Part shown: positions 43,811 through 53,298 of the stretch, in pieces
Numbering within the stretch: position 1 is the stretch's first letter
Layout of the letters: the number at the start of each line of letters is the position of its first letter
NCBI RefSeq assembly: GCF_025989145.1
Contig: NZ_JAPDNQ010000002.1
Coordinates: forward strand, 620,001 to 684,000
Origin: Microbacterium sp. SSM24
GTDB lineage: Bacteria; Actinomycetota; Actinomycetes; Actinomycetales; Microbacteriaceae
Reading direction: 5' to 3'
DNA: 64,000 nucleotides
Made by a program: the position numbers and the translations under genes
Notes under the pieces: generated by a model
Database searches by the model: none
The model's input: the letters and a program-made list of their open reading frames with translations, nothing else
Told to the model about the DNA's origin: nothing

Positions 43811-46390
43811 ATGGCCGACGCGCAGATTCCAGAGAAGCCCGCCCTCGAGGGTCTCGAAGCGAAGTGGGATGCCGCGTGGACGGAGCAGGGCACGTACCTG
43901 TTCGACCGCGCGCGCGCCGCCCAGGCCGGTCGCGCCGGCATCTTCTCGGTCGACACCCCTCCGCCGACCGCCTCCGGCAGCCTGCACATCGGCCACGTGT
44001 TCAGCTACACCCACACCGACGTGAAGGTGCGCTTCGAGCGCATGCGCGGCAAGACGGTCTTCTACCCGATGGGCTGGGACGACAACGGCCTGCCGACCGA
44101 GCGCCGCGTGCAGAACTACTACGGAGTGCGCTGCGACCCGTCGCTGCCCTACGTCGCCGACTTCACCCCCCCGTACGAGGGCGGTGACAACAAGTCGAAC
44201 CGTGCCGCCGACCAGGTGCCGGTGAGCCGTCGCAACTTCATCGAGCTGTGCGAGAAGCTCACCGTCGAGGACGAGAAGCACTTCGAGGCGCTGTGGCGCG
44301 ATCTCGGTCTGAGCGTCGACTGGACCCAGACGTACCGCACGATCTCCGACGACACCATGCGCACCAGTCAGCTCGCGTTCCTGCGCAACCTGGAGCGCGG
44401 CGAGGCGTACCAGGCGATGGCGCCGACGCTGTGGGACATCGACTTCCGCAGCGCGATCGCCCAGGCCGAGCTCGAGGACCGCGATCAGCCCGCGGCCTAC
44501 CACCGCGTGGCGTTCCACAAGGCGGACGGCTCCGGCGACGTGCACATCGAGACGACCCGGCCCGAACTCCTCCCCGCCTGCGTCGCCCTCGTGGCCCACC
44601 CCGATGACGAGCGGTACCAGCCTCTGTTCGGCTCGACCGTGCGCACGCCGCTGTTCGACGTCGAGGTGCCGGTGCTCGCGCACCCGCTCGCGCAGCAGGA
44701 CAAGGGCTCGGGCATCGCCATGATCTGCACGTTCGGCGACGTGACCGACATCATCTGGTGGCGCGAGCTCGACCTCCCGAACCGCACGGTGATCGGGCAG
44801 GACGGCCGTCTGATCGCGGACGCGCCCGACGTGATCGTGACGGATGCCGCCAAGGCCGCCTATGCGGAGCTGGCGGGCAAGACCGTGTTCAGCGCCAAGA
44901 AGCGCGTCGTCGAGCTGCTTCAGGAGTCGGGCGAGCTCGAGGGCGAGCCCAAGCCCTTCACCCACGCGGTCAAGTTCTTCGAGAAGGGCGACCGCCCCCT
45001 CGAGATCGTCTCGACGCGCCAGTGGTACCTCCGCAACGGTGCCCGCGACGAGGTCCTGCGCGACCGGCTCATCGCGCTCGGACGCGAGGTGTCATGGCAC
45101 CCCGACTTCATGCGCGTGCGGTACGAGAACTGGACGAACGGCCTCACCGGCGACTGGCTGGTCTCGCGCCAGCGCTTCTTCGGCGTGCCGATCCCGGTCT
45201 GGTACGCGCTCGACGAGAACGGCGAGCGCGACTACTCGCGGGTTCTGACGCCGGATGCCGCGGCTCTGCCCGTCGACCCGTCGACAGACGTGCCCGCGGG
45301 CTACACCGAGGACCAGCGCGGCGTCGCCGGCGGCTTCGAGGGCGAGAACGACATCTTCGACACCTGGGCGACTTCGTCGCTGACGCCGCAGCTCGCCGGC
45401 GGATGGAAGCGGGACCCCGAGCTGTGGGACCTCGTCGCTCCGTTCGATGTGCGGCCCCAGGGTCAGGACATCATCCGCACGTGGCTCTTCTCGACGATGC
45501 TGCGCAGCGCTCTCGAAGACGGCCGCGCCCCGTGGACGGATGCCGCGATCTCCGGCTTCATCGTCGACCCGGACCGCAAGAAGATGTCGAAGTCGAAGGG
45601 CAACGTGGTCACGCCGGCCGACATCCTCGCCCAGCACGGATCGGACGCCGTCCGGTACTGGGCGACCTCGAGCCGCCTCGGCACCGACGCCGCCTTCGAC
45701 CCGCAGAACCCGACCCAGATCAAGATCGGGCGTCGCCTTGCGATCAAGGTGCTCAACGCGGCGAAGTTCGTGCTGTCGTTCCCTGTGCCCGAGGGCGCGA
45801 CGGTGACCCACGCACTCGACGCGTCGATGCTCACGACCCTCGACGGCGTGGTGCGCGATGCGACGAAGGCGCTCGAGGCGTACGACCACGCTCGCGCGCT
45901 CGAGGTCGCCGAGTCGTTCTTCTGGACCTTCTGCGACGACTACCTCGAGCTCGTCAAGGAGCGCGCGTACAACCAGACCGACGTCGGACAGGCGTCCGCC
46001 GCTCTCGCGCTGCGCACCGCGCTGTCCACCCTGCTGCGTCTGTTCGCGCCGGTGATCTCGTTCGCCGCCGAGGAGTCCTGGTCGTGGTTCAACGAGGGCT
46101 CGGTGCACACCGCCGCGTGGCCCGAACCGCTCGGCATCGACGGAGACCCCTCCGTGCTGCGCGTCGTCGGCGAAGCCCTCATCGGCATCCGGCGCGCGAA
46201 GACCGAGGCGAAGGCCTCGCAGAAGACCCAGGTCGAACGTGTGACGATCGCCGGGCCCGAGGCATCCGTCGCGGTCCTGCGCCTGGCCGAAGGCGACCTG
46301 AAGGCCGTCGGACGCATCGCCGAGATCGACTACGCCGCGGCTGACGAGCTCTCGGTGTCCGGCATCGTGCTCGCCCCGCAGGAGGGCTGA
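43811..46390 (+). CDS. valS: Valyl-tRNA synthetase
   Basis: Class I synthetase of 859 residues. It has the HIGH motif (GSLHIGHVFSYTHTD) near residue 57, GWDDNGLPTERRVQN, the CP1 editing domain with VHIETTRPELLPACVALVAHP, the ISRQ-like VSRQRFFGVPIPVWY, DTWATSSLTPQ, and KKMSKSKGN near 595. It lacks the long C-terminal coiled coil of many bacterial ValRS, which fits the shorter actinobacterial type. AGGAG precedes the ATG. Confidence 0.96.
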   Translation: MADAQIPEKPALEGLEAKWDAAWTEQGTYLFDRARAAQAGRAGIFSVDTPPPTASGSLHIGHVFSYTHTDVKVRFERMRGKTVFYPMGWDDNGLPTERRVQNYYGVRCDPSLPYVADFTPPYEGGDNKSNRAADQVPVSRRNFIELCEKLTVEDEKHFEALWRDLGLSVDWTQTYRTISDDTMRTSQLAFLRNLERGEAYQAMAPTLWDIDFRSAIAQAELEDRDQPAAYHRVAFHKADGSGDVHIETTRPELLPACVALVAHPDDERYQPLFGSTVRTPLFDVEVPVLAHPLAQQDKGSGIAMICTFGDVTDIIWWRELDLPNRTVIGQDGRLIADAPDVIVTDAAKAAYAELAGKTVFSAKKRVVELLQESGELEGEPKPFTHAVKFFEKGDRPLEIVSTRQWYLRNGARDEVLRDRLIALGREVSWHPDFMRVRYENWTNGLTGDWLVSRQRFFGVPIPVWYALDENGERDYSRVLTPDAAALPVDPSTDVPAGYTEDQRGVAGGFEGENDIFDTWATSSLTPQLAGGWKRDPELWDLVAPFDVRPQGQDIIRTWLFSTMLRSALEDGRAPWTDAAISGFIVDPDRKKMSKSKGNVVTPADILAQHGSDAVRYWATSSRLGTDAAFDPQNPTQIKIGRRLAIKVLNAAKFVLSFPVPEGATVTHALDASMLTTLDGVVRDATKALEAYDHARALEVAESFFWTFCDDYLELVKERAYNQTDVGQASAALALRTALSTLLRLFAPVISFAAEESWSWFNEGSVHTAAWPEPLGIDGDPSVLRVVGEALIGIRRAKTEAKASQKTQVERVTIAGPEASVAVLRLAEGDLKAVGRIAEIDYAAADELSVSGIVLAPQEG

Positions 46391-46391
46391 C

Positions 46392-46640
46392 ATGCAGCTG
46401 GGCACGCGGTGGACATCGGGCGACGAACCGCCCCGAGCCGTACCCGACGCGCTCGGTCGCGGGATCGCCGGGGTGGATGCCACGATCCCGGCCGATGCGC
46501 TGGGTCAGCCGCGACCGCGGTGGACGCTCACGTGGCTCGAGGGCAGACCGATCGCCGAACTCGACACCGGCATCATCGTGACCCTCGACGAGGACGGCGA
46601 GCCCGTCGTGCGGCACGACCCGGACGACGGGTTCGCCTGA
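46392..46640 (+). CDS. Hypothetical protein downstream of valS
   Basis: An 82-residue soluble acidic protein (MQLGTRWTSGDEPPR start, DPDDGFA end) whose ATG is one base after the valS stop with GAGGG upstream, so it is very likely cotranslated with valS. It has a WTLTWLEGRPIAELD segment but no family I recognise. Confidence 0.65.
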   Translation: MQLGTRWTSGDEPPRAVPDALGRGIAGVDATIPADALGQPRPRWTLTWLEGRPIAELDTGIIVTLDEDGEPVVRHDPDDGFA

Positions 46641-46650
46641 TCCGCGCTCG

Positions 46651-47991
46651 TCAGCGCTCGATCTCGGCTCCTGCGCGGCGGGTTCCTCCGATGAGGAGCG
46701 GGATGGCGGCGATCGCGGCGACCGCGATGAACGCTCCCCCGATGTAGAACGGGAGGCGGAGGTCGGTGCGGCCGATCCACCCGCCCACGAGCGTCGCGAT
46801 CGGGAACAGACCCCACGTGAGCGTGCGGATGACGCCCAGGACCCGACCGAACATCTCGCCCGGGACGATCTGCTGACGCAGCGCGCCCCACGGGACGTTC
46901 CAGACCGACACGGCGCCCGCCGCCACCGCGAACGCGCACACGGCCGTGATCGCGTCGGGGGCGAGTCCGGTGAGCACGGTGCCGATGCCGCCGATGACGA
47001 TCGCCCACACCATGATCGGCCCGCGACCGAATCGCTCCACCAAGCGGGGCGCGATGAGCGAGCCCGCGAGAGCCCCGATCCCGATCCCGGCCGTCACGAA
47101 TCCGATCGCGACGTAGGCGACCTGCTGCTCGTCGAGGAAGAAGAGGATGATGACGCCCTGCGACAGTGACAGCGCGGACCCGATCAGGGCGGTGAACACC
47201 ACCATCGCGCGCAGGTAGCGGTGCCGCCACAGATAGCCGAGCGCCTCACGGGTCGTCACCCTGGTGCGGGCAGGGGGAACGGCGACCGGCTCGGACATCA
47301 TCCCCATCGTCACGTCGGGAGCGTCGGGGTCGGGCACGGCGTCCGGAGCGGGCTCGCGCAGGGGGCGGGCGGCGCTCAGTGGAAGAAACAGGGCCAGCGC
47401 GATCGGAATGAGATACGCCCCCGTCGTCGACCACAGCGGCAGCGCGAGCGAGACGGCGAACAGCACACCCGCGATCGGCGTCGCGATGAAATTGTCGATC
47501 GTGATCTGCGCCGCCTGCAGCCAGCCGTTCGCGCGGTCGAGGCCGTCCTTGCGCACGACCGAGGGGACGATCGCGTTGGTCGCGTTGTCGAACAGCGTCT
47601 CGCCGAGGCCGAACACCAGCGTGCCCGCGATGAGCGCCCACAGGCTCATCGAGCCCGTCGCCGCGAGCACCGAGAGCCAGAGAGCGACACCGCCGCGCAG
47701 GGCGTTCGCGATCGCCATGACGATCCGGCGGTCGAAGTGGTCGACGATCATTCCCGCCGGCAGCCCGAACAGCAGCCACGGCAGGAACGCGACGGCGCCC
47801 AGGGCTGCGATCGCCAGAGGATCGTCCGTGAGGGTGGTGCCGATGAGCGGCACTGCGGTGCGGCCGAGACCGTCCGCGAGGTTGCTGAACGCCGCGGCCG
47901 TCCACAGCTTCCCGAAGTCGCGACCCAGAGGGGGCCGGCCCTTGCGCCCGGCCCCCTCGGTCTTCGCCGCGGCGTCGACGGTGTCGGTCAT
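46651..47991 (-). CDS. Major facilitator superfamily exporter (MFS_3-like)
   Basis: A 446-residue transporter with 10-12 hydrophobic segments, the intracellular loop motif [18 protein letters not shown], a charged central loop (about 220-255) and a second-half loop [15 protein letters not shown]. This layout resembles the enterobactin/macrolide exporter group. Control by the ArsR regulator two genes upstream suggests a drug or stress efflux pump, but the substrate is not determined. ATGA overlap with the 68-aa gene. Confidence 0.88.
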   Translation of the reverse strand: MTDTVDAAAKTEGAGRKGRPPLGRDFGKLWTAAAFSNLADGLGRTAVPLIGTTLTDDPLAIAALGAVAFLPWLLFGLPAGMIVDHFDRRIVMAIANALRGGVALWLSVLAATGSMSLWALIAGTLVFGLGETLFDNATNAIVPSVVRKDGLDRANGWLQAAQITIDNFIATPIAGVLFAVSLALPLWSTTGAYLIPIALALFLPLSAARPLREPAPDAVPDPDAPDVTMGMMSEPVAVPPARTRVTTREALGYLWRHRYLRAMVVFTALIGSALSLSQGVIILFFLDEQQVAYVAIGFVTAGIGIGALAGSLIAPRLVERFGRGPIMVWAIVIGGIGTVLTGLAPDAITAVCAFAVAAGAVSVWNVPWGALRQQIVPGEMFGRVLGVIRTLTWGLFPIATLVGGWIGRTDLRLPFYIGGAFIAVAAIAAIPLLIGGTRRAGAEIER

Positions 47992-48194
47992 CGCGGAAGC
48001 ATCCCGATCGAGCCCAGGGCGAGCGCGTCGGCGCGGGCGTCGGCGGCGGTCGTCCGGGCCGAGGCCGGCGGCGGGGTCGTACCGCGACGCTCGAGGCGGG
48101 TGGCGACGAACCGGTCCATGCCGGCAGCGGCGGTGAGCAGCATCCGCTCGAATCGCGTGGTGCGGACGGAGCGGGGCGCAATGAGAGCGGTCAT
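47988..48194 (-). CDS. 68-residue protein coupled between ArsR regulator and MFS pump
   Basis: Small basic protein (start [19 protein letters not shown], end [12 protein letters not shown]) with GGAGG seven bases before its ATG. Its start overlaps the regulator stop and its stop overlaps the pump start, both as ATGA, so it is certainly translated in series. The segment [23 protein letters not shown] may form an amphipathic helix. No known family. Confidence 0.75.
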   Translation of the reverse strand: MTALIAPRSVRTTRFERMLLTAAAGMDRFVATRLERRGTTPPPASARTTAADARADALALGSIGMLPR

Positions 48195-48829
48195 GACTGT
48201 CCTCCCAGAGTGGGGAGCGGGAACAGGTCGGCCCGGATCGTGACGGGGCGGACGTTCTCGCCGGTTTGGTTGCGGTAGTTGTCGACGGTCTCGTCGATGA
48301 TCGCCATGATCTTCAGGGCGAGGTTCTTGCTCTGCTCGGGGGTGAGGCGAGCGGTGGCGGTGGAGATGAGCGTGCCCTCCTGCCAGATCGCGTCCTCGCC
48401 GCGGATTCCGCTGTTGACGAAGTCGAGCAGCTGATCGTTCCGGTTGCGGAGGAACTCGTTCATGACGACCTGCGTCGCCGCGCGGCCGGCGGGCGTCGTC
48501 ATCGCGTCGGGGTTGGCGAACGACACCCCGCCGATCGGACGCTCCCACCAGCGCTCGCGGCCGGTGCCACGACCCTCGGCCTCGTGGATGAGGTCGTGCT
48601 TCGCGAGCGCCCGCAGGTGGTAGCTCGTGGCGCCGCTGGACTCTCCCAGGCGCTCAGCGAGCGAGCTGGCGGTCTGCGGTCCGTACTGGCTGAGGATGTC
48701 GTAGATCCTCACGCGCAGCGGGTGTGCCAGAGCGCGCAGCGCGCCGGAGTCGAGGACGCGGTCCTCGTTGTGACGCTTCTCGGCGCGGGCCAGGGCGTCC
48801 ATCTCTTCGGCGTTCTCGTTCTCTGCCAT
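48191..48829 (-). CDS. ArsR-type winged-helix repressor
   Basis: A 212-residue regulator. Residues 20-105 form the winged helix ([30 protein letters not shown] and [16 protein letters not shown] within it). The longer C-terminal region (110-205) resembles transporter-linked ArsR/HTH_20 proteins rather than metal sensors; no Cys metal site is present. ATG 48829 has TACAGT six bases upstream (leaderless). Four TTGCA repeats overlap its -35, so it most likely represses its own operon with the MFS pump. Confidence 0.88.
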   Translation of the reverse strand: MAENENAEEMDALARAEKRHNEDRVLDSGALRALAHPLRVRIYDILSQYGPQTASSLAERLGESSGATSYHLRALAKHDLIHEAEGRGTGRERWWERPIGGVSFANPDAMTTPAGRAATQVVMNEFLRNRNDQLLDFVNSGIRGEDAIWQEGTLISTATARLTPEQSKNLALKIMAIIDETVDNYRNQTGENVRPVTIRADLFPLPTLGGQS

Positions 48830-48835
48830 GACTCG

Positions 48836-48892
48836 ACTGTAGCCATGCAAAGGTCTCTTTGCAAGCATTTCTTTGCAATTGATTCTTTGCAA
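48836..48892 (-). promoter_or_regulatory. ArsR promoter with four-copy 14-bp-period operator
   Basis: On the plus strand TGCAA occurs at 48846, 48860, 48874 and 48888, exactly 14 bases apart; on the minus strand three copies extend to TTGCAAAGA. One TTGCAA (48859-48864) is also the -35, 17 bases from the -10 TACAGT (48836-48841), which is six bases from the ATG. This is a strong candidate operator for the adjacent regulator. Confidence 0.8.
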
Positions 48893-48935
48893 ACAAGTGT
48901 GGGCATGTTCGGCCCCGCTGATTAGGCTGAGACCC

Positions 48936-50987
48936 ATGCCGAACGACAACCCCCTGCTGTCTCCCGCCCCGCTCCCCTACGGACTCCCCGACTACACCGC
49001 GATCCGTCCCGAGCACTATCTCCCCGCCTTCCGCGCGGCGTTCGAGAGTCACTCGCGAGAGATCTCGAACATCACGCGCGTACGCTCCATGCCGACGTTC
49101 GAGAACACGCTCGTTCCGCTGGAGGAGAGCGGCAAGCTGCTGGGCGACGTGGCCCGCACGTTCTACACCGTGTCGTCCGCCGACGCGACCCCCGAGATCC
49201 AGGCGATCGAGGAGGAGCTCGCTCCCCTGATGTCCGCGCACGAGGACTCCATCCAGCTCGATGCCCAGCTGTACTGGCGCATCAAGACCCTCCACGACCA
49301 GCTCGATCAGCTCGACCTCGAACCCGAGCAGCGCTACCTCGTCGAGCGTCACTACCGCGAGATGTCGCACGCGGGCGCCGGTCTCGACGAGGGCGCCAAG
49401 GAGCGGCTCACCGCACTCAATCAGCGTCTGTCCACGCTCACGACGTCCTTCGAGAAGAACCTCCTCAACGACACGAACGACCTCGCGATCGTCTTCGACA
49501 CCGTCGGCGAGCTCGACGGGCTCACCGAGGGCGAGCTGTCGGCGGCGGCGCAGGCCGCGTCCGACCGCGGACTCGACGGCAAATGGGTGGTGACGCTCAC
49601 CCTGTTCACCGGGCACCCGTACCTTTCATCCCTCACCAACCGTGACAGCCGCAAGCGCATCCTCGATGCCTCGCGCTCGCGCGGTTCGCGGGGGAACGAG
49701 AACGACAACCGCGGCGTCCTGCTCGAGATCGTGCGACTGCGCGCCGAGCGCGCGGCGCTTCTCGGCTACGACACGCACGCCGCCTACATCACGTCGGATG
49801 AGACCGCGGGGTCGCCGGATGCCGTGCACGACCTCCTCCGTCGCCTCGCTGTCCCCGCCGCGCGCAACGCCGCGCGCGAGCAGGCCGCGCTGCAGGCGAT
49901 CATCGACCGCGAGCCGGAGCCCTTCCCGCTCGAAGCCCACGACTGGGCGTTCTACACCGAGAAGGTGCGTGCCGCCGAGTACGACCTCGACCGCAGCGCG
50001 CTGCGCCCCTGGTTCGAGGCGGAGCGCGTCCTGCAGGACGGCGTGTTCCGTGCCGCCACCGAGCTCTACGGTGTCACGTTCGCCGAGCGCACCGACATCC
50101 CCGCGTATCACCCCGACGCGCGCGTCTTCGAGCTGCACAACGCCGACGGGTCGGAACTGGGCCTCTTCGTGCTCGATCTGTACACGCGCGACACGAAGCG
50201 CGGCGGTGCGTGGATGAACTCGATCGTGTCGCAGTCGCTCCTTCGGGGCACACGACCGATCGTCGTGAACAACCTCAACGTTCCCAAGCCAGCGCCCGGC
50301 AAGCCGACGCTCCTCACCCTCGACGAGGTGACGACGCTGTTCCACGAGTTCGGACATGCGCTGCACGGCCTGTTCGCGACGGTCACCTACCCCCACTTCG
50401 CCGGCACGAACGTGTTCCGGGACTTCGTCGAGTTCCCGAGCCAGGTGAACGAGATGTGGATCTACTGGCCCGAGATCCTCGACGCCTACGCCCGCCACGT
50501 CGACACCGGCGAGCCGCTGCCCGCGGAGATCGTGGAGAAGCTGCACGCGTCCGAGGCGTTCAACCAGGGCTTTGCGACGAGCGAGTACCTCGCCGCGTCG
50601 TGGCTCGACCAGGCGTGGCACTCCCTCACCGAGGAACAGGCGGCCGGCGACCTCGACGTCGGCGAGTTCGAGGCGGCGGCGCTCCGTGACATCGGGCTCG
50701 ACAACCCGGCGGTCCCGACCCGCTACTCGTCCACCTACTTCGCTCACGTGTTCTCGGGCGGGTACAGCGCCGGCTACTACTCCTACATCTGGAGCGAGGT
50801 GCTCGACGCCGACACCGTGGAGTGGTTCCGCGAGAACGGCGGGCTCACGCGCGGCAACGGGGACCGGTTCCGCGATCGCCTGCTCGGCGTGGGCGGTTCG
50901 AAGGACCCGCTCGAGGCCTACCGCGACTTCCGCGGACGGGATGCCGACATCCAGCCCCTGCTCGAGCGCCGCGGGCTCGTCGCCTGA
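48936..50987 (+). CDS. M3-family peptidyl-dipeptidase/oligopeptidase
   Basis: Cytoplasmic zinc metallopeptidase of 683 residues, of the Dcp/oligopeptidase A group. The zinc motif is FHEFGHALHGLFA near residue 470, with the downstream Glu in FRDFVEFPSQVNE, and the conserved substrate residues in FSGGYSAGYYSYIWSEVLDAD near 605. The longer upstream reading frame is rejected because TAGGCT lies seven bases before ATG 48936. Divergent from the ArsR operon. Confidence 0.93.
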   Translation: MPNDNPLLSPAPLPYGLPDYTAIRPEHYLPAFRAAFESHSREISNITRVRSMPTFENTLVPLEESGKLLGDVARTFYTVSSADATPEIQAIEEELAPLMSAHEDSIQLDAQLYWRIKTLHDQLDQLDLEPEQRYLVERHYREMSHAGAGLDEGAKERLTALNQRLSTLTTSFEKNLLNDTNDLAIVFDTVGELDGLTEGELSAAAQAASDRGLDGKWVVTLTLFTGHPYLSSLTNRDSRKRILDASRSRGSRGNENDNRGVLLEIVRLRAERAALLGYDTHAAYITSDETAGSPDAVHDLLRRLAVPAARNAAREQAALQAIIDREPEPFPLEAHDWAFYTEKVRAAEYDLDRSALRPWFEAERVLQDGVFRAATELYGVTFAERTDIPAYHPDARVFELHNADGSELGLFVLDLYTRDTKRGGAWMNSIVSQSLLRGTRPIVVNNLNVPKPAPGKPTLLTLDEVTTLFHEFGHALHGLFATVTYPHFAGTNVFRDFVEFPSQVNEMWIYWPEILDAYARHVDTGEPLPAEIVEKLHASEAFNQGFATSEYLAASWLDQAWHSLTEEQAAGDLDVGEFEAAALRDIGLDNPAVPTRYSSTYFAHVFSGGYSAGYYSYIWSEVLDADTVEWFRENGGLTRGNGDRFRDRLLGVGGSKDPLEAYRDFRGRDADIQPLLERRGLVA

Positions 50988-51012
50988 GTCTGCGCGAGCG
51001 CGGGGGCCGGTG

Positions 51013-52128
51013 TCAGAGGGCGCCGATCCCCCGCGCGAACGCGCGCGTGCGCTCGGCCATCGCGGCGGGGACTTCGGCGACGGTGAAGTGCCCGCCCTCG
51101 GCGAGCCGCTCGAACACGCGCAGATCGCGGTAGAACTCGCGAGCGAGCGACTCGGGATAGTCCGCCTCGTGTCGCTGGACGAACACCGCCGCCGGCACCT
51201 CGACGGGTGAGATGGCGGCGGGCTGATCGGCCCCCTCGTAGTAGGGGCGGAACGAGCTGCCGATCGTCTGGGTCGCCCAGTAGATCGTCGCTTCGGTGAG
51301 GATGCGCTCCCGCGAGATCCGCCGTTCCACAGCCGCCGGATCGCCGGCGGGCGTGTCACTCCACTCGACGAGCTTCTCTGCGAGCCACGCGACCAGCCCC
51401 GCCGGCGAGTCGTTGAGCGCCGCGGCGAGGGTGTCGGGACGTGTCGCCTGCACGTGCCCGTAGGCGCCGTGCGTCTCGTGATCGTCTGCGATGCGTTCGA
51501 AGAACGTGCGCTCGGCGGGCTGGGTCAGGTGCGCGCGCTCGGCCCGCGTCGGGAAGTGGGCGTGCGTGGCGATCACCCCGAGGACGGACTCCGGATGCTG
51601 CGACGCGAGCAGGTCGTTCACGTTCGCCGACACGTCCTCGCCGTACGTGAGATAGCTCCCGTAGCCGAGCACATCGGTCATGAGGGCGTGCATGCTGCTC
51701 GCCAGCCTCGCCTCCGTCAGGAGTCCGGATCGGTACGGGGTCGAGAAACCGAACCCTGGGAAGCTCGGCACCACGACGTGGAAATCGGTCAGCAGGTCGG
51801 CGAAATCCAGCTGCAGCGCGAACGTATGCGGCCAGCCGTGCATCACGAGCAGGGCCGGAGCAGAGGGATCTGCTGAGGGCAGGTGCGCGAAGTGGATCGC
51901 GGCGCGGTCGAGCTCGACCACGAACTGCGGGTGGGAGTTGAGCCATCGCTCCCGCGCCCGCCAGTCGAAGTCGCTCCACGAACGGACGAGCGAGGCGAGG
52001 TAGGCCGCCGACATCCCCGACGGCGGCCGATGCGGCGAGTCGGGCAGCAGTCGTGAGCGCGCCAGGCGTGCACGCAGATCGCGCAGAAGCTCGTCGGGGA
52101 CGTGGAGCTCGAAAGGTGCGGCATCCAT
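51013..52128 (-). CDS. Epoxide hydrolase family alpha/beta hydrolase (EHN type)
   Basis: A 371-residue protein with the N-terminal EHN domain (FELHVPDELLRDLRARLARSR) and an alpha/beta hydrolase core: oxyanion motif HGWPHT near residue 97, SFPGFGFSTP, the nucleophile elbow YGEDVSANV near 163 (Asp nucleophile), and the C-terminal His in AEGGHFTVAE. Similar to juvenile-hormone/soluble epoxide hydrolases; the substrate is unknown. TAGCGT is six bases before ATG 52128 (leaderless), although GGAGG also happens to lie immediately before the ATG. Confidence 0.85.
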   Translation of the reverse strand: MDAAPFELHVPDELLRDLRARLARSRLLPDSPHRPPSGMSAAYLASLVRSWSDFDWRARERWLNSHPQFVVELDRAAIHFAHLPSADPSAPALLVMHGWPHTFALQLDFADLLTDFHVVVPSFPGFGFSTPYRSGLLTEARLASSMHALMTDVLGYGSYLTYGEDVSANVNDLLASQHPESVLGVIATHAHFPTRAERAHLTQPAERTFFERIADDHETHGAYGHVQATRPDTLAAALNDSPAGLVAWLAEKLVEWSDTPAGDPAAVERRISRERILTEATIYWATQTIGSSFRPYYEGADQPAAISPVEVPAAVFVQRHEADYPESLAREFYRDLRVFERLAEGGHFTVAEVPAAMAERTRAFARGIGAL

Positions 52129-52191
52129 CCTCCGACGCTAGCGCCGGGGTGCGACAGCGGCGCGGTGATGGCCGGGGCGCGATCGACCCGG

Positions 52192-53244
52192 TCAGTCGGC
52201 GTGCGAGACGGCCCAGGCGGCCGCGGCGGATCGCGATGACGCACCGAGCTTGGCGCGTGCATTGGCGACGTGTCGGTGGACGGTGTGGACGCTGAGGAAG
52301 AGCTCGGCCGCGATCTGCGCATCGGTCAGGCCGTTCGCCACGAGAAGGAGCACCTCGAGCTCACGAGCGGTGATCGGAGAGTCCGGCACCGTGCCGCGGT
52401 GTGCGGAGGGCTGCGGAGTCAGATCGGTCTCGGGCACTCCGTCGAACCACAGCGCCGCATCCAGCAGAGACCTGGTGTCGCCGTGCCACGGATGATGGGC
52501 GGCCCCATCGAGCACCTCCAGGCGCGCATCCGGAAGCGCCGCGGCGACAGCGGCACCCAGCGACATCCGGATGGCCCGGTCACCGCGCCGGTGCAGCACG
52601 ATCGCCGGAGCGGACACGTCAGCGGCCAGTTCGCTCGCGTCGAACGAGTAGACCGCCGCGAGCGCGGCCGCCGCAGCGTCCGCGGTGGCCGTGGAGCGCT
52701 GGTGGCGGACGTACTCGCGCCGCTGCTCCGGCGTCGCGTCCGGATAGAAGATGTCGGACATCACGCGGGAGCTCACACCCCAGCTTCGCCTGACGAGCTC
52801 GACGAGGGCCGCGCGGTCGGGAGCGGAGGCGATCGCACTCCCCGAGAGGTAGGAGCCCGAGAACACCAGCCGGCGGACACGGTCGGGGTGGCGAGCCGCG
52901 AATGCGATGGCCACCGGGCATCCGGAGGAACCGGCGAACAGGGTCGCCTGGTCTACCCCAGCCGCGTCGAGCACCGCGCGCATGGCGTCGACGTGCGGCT
53001 CCAGAGCCGCCGGTGTCTCGCGCGTGCGGGAGAGCCCGCTCCCCGGTGGATCCATGCGGATGACACGGCGATGGCGGGCGATCGCCGAGACGAAGCTGCG
53101 GAAGGGCGCGTAGTCCCAGTCTCGCTCGAGGTGGCTCATCCACCAGCCTCCGATGAGCACCGGATGCCCATCACCCGTCTCCGACCACGCCACGTCGTCA
53201 GATCCCGACCACGCGTACTGGATGGAGAGCTCATCCGATCGCAC
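52192..53244 (-). CDS. Fusion of alpha/beta hydrolase domain and LuxR helix-turn-helix
   Basis: A 350-residue regulator. Residues 15-265 form an alpha/beta hydrolase domain with RMDPPGSGLS and the nucleophile elbow AGSSGCPVA (Ser107; the usual last Gly is Cys) and a His-containing end DGAAHHPWHGD. Residues 285-350 are a LuxR DNA-binding domain (ITARELEVLLLVANGLTDAQ, then LFLSVHTVHRHVANARAKLG). The hydrolase half probably senses a small molecule. GTG 53244 is favoured because CATACT precedes it by six bases; GTG 53262 is the longer alternative with no signal. Confidence 0.82.
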   Translation of the reverse strand: MRSDELSIQYAWSGSDDVAWSETGDGHPVLIGGWWMSHLERDWDYAPFRSFVSAIARHRRVIRMDPPGSGLSRTRETPAALEPHVDAMRAVLDAAGVDQATLFAGSSGCPVAIAFAARHPDRVRRLVFSGSYLSGSAIASAPDRAALVELVRRSWGVSSRVMSDIFYPDATPEQRREYVRHQRSTATADAAAAALAAVYSFDASELAADVSAPAIVLHRRGDRAIRMSLGAAVAAALPDARLEVLDGAAHHPWHGDTRSLLDAALWFDGVPETDLTPQPSAHRGTVPDSPITARELEVLLLVANGLTDAQIAAELFLSVHTVHRHVANARAKLGASSRSAAAAWAVSHAD

Positions 53245-53298
53245 GATCTCAGTATGGGACACAGTCGACCGGCCCGCGGATCGCCGACGCAGCGGGAA

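Noticed and set aside
48873..48935. Upstream in-frame start for the M3 peptidase
   Set aside because: It would place the start inside the ArsR operator repeats; TAGGCT seven bases before ATG 48936 fits the leaderless pattern.
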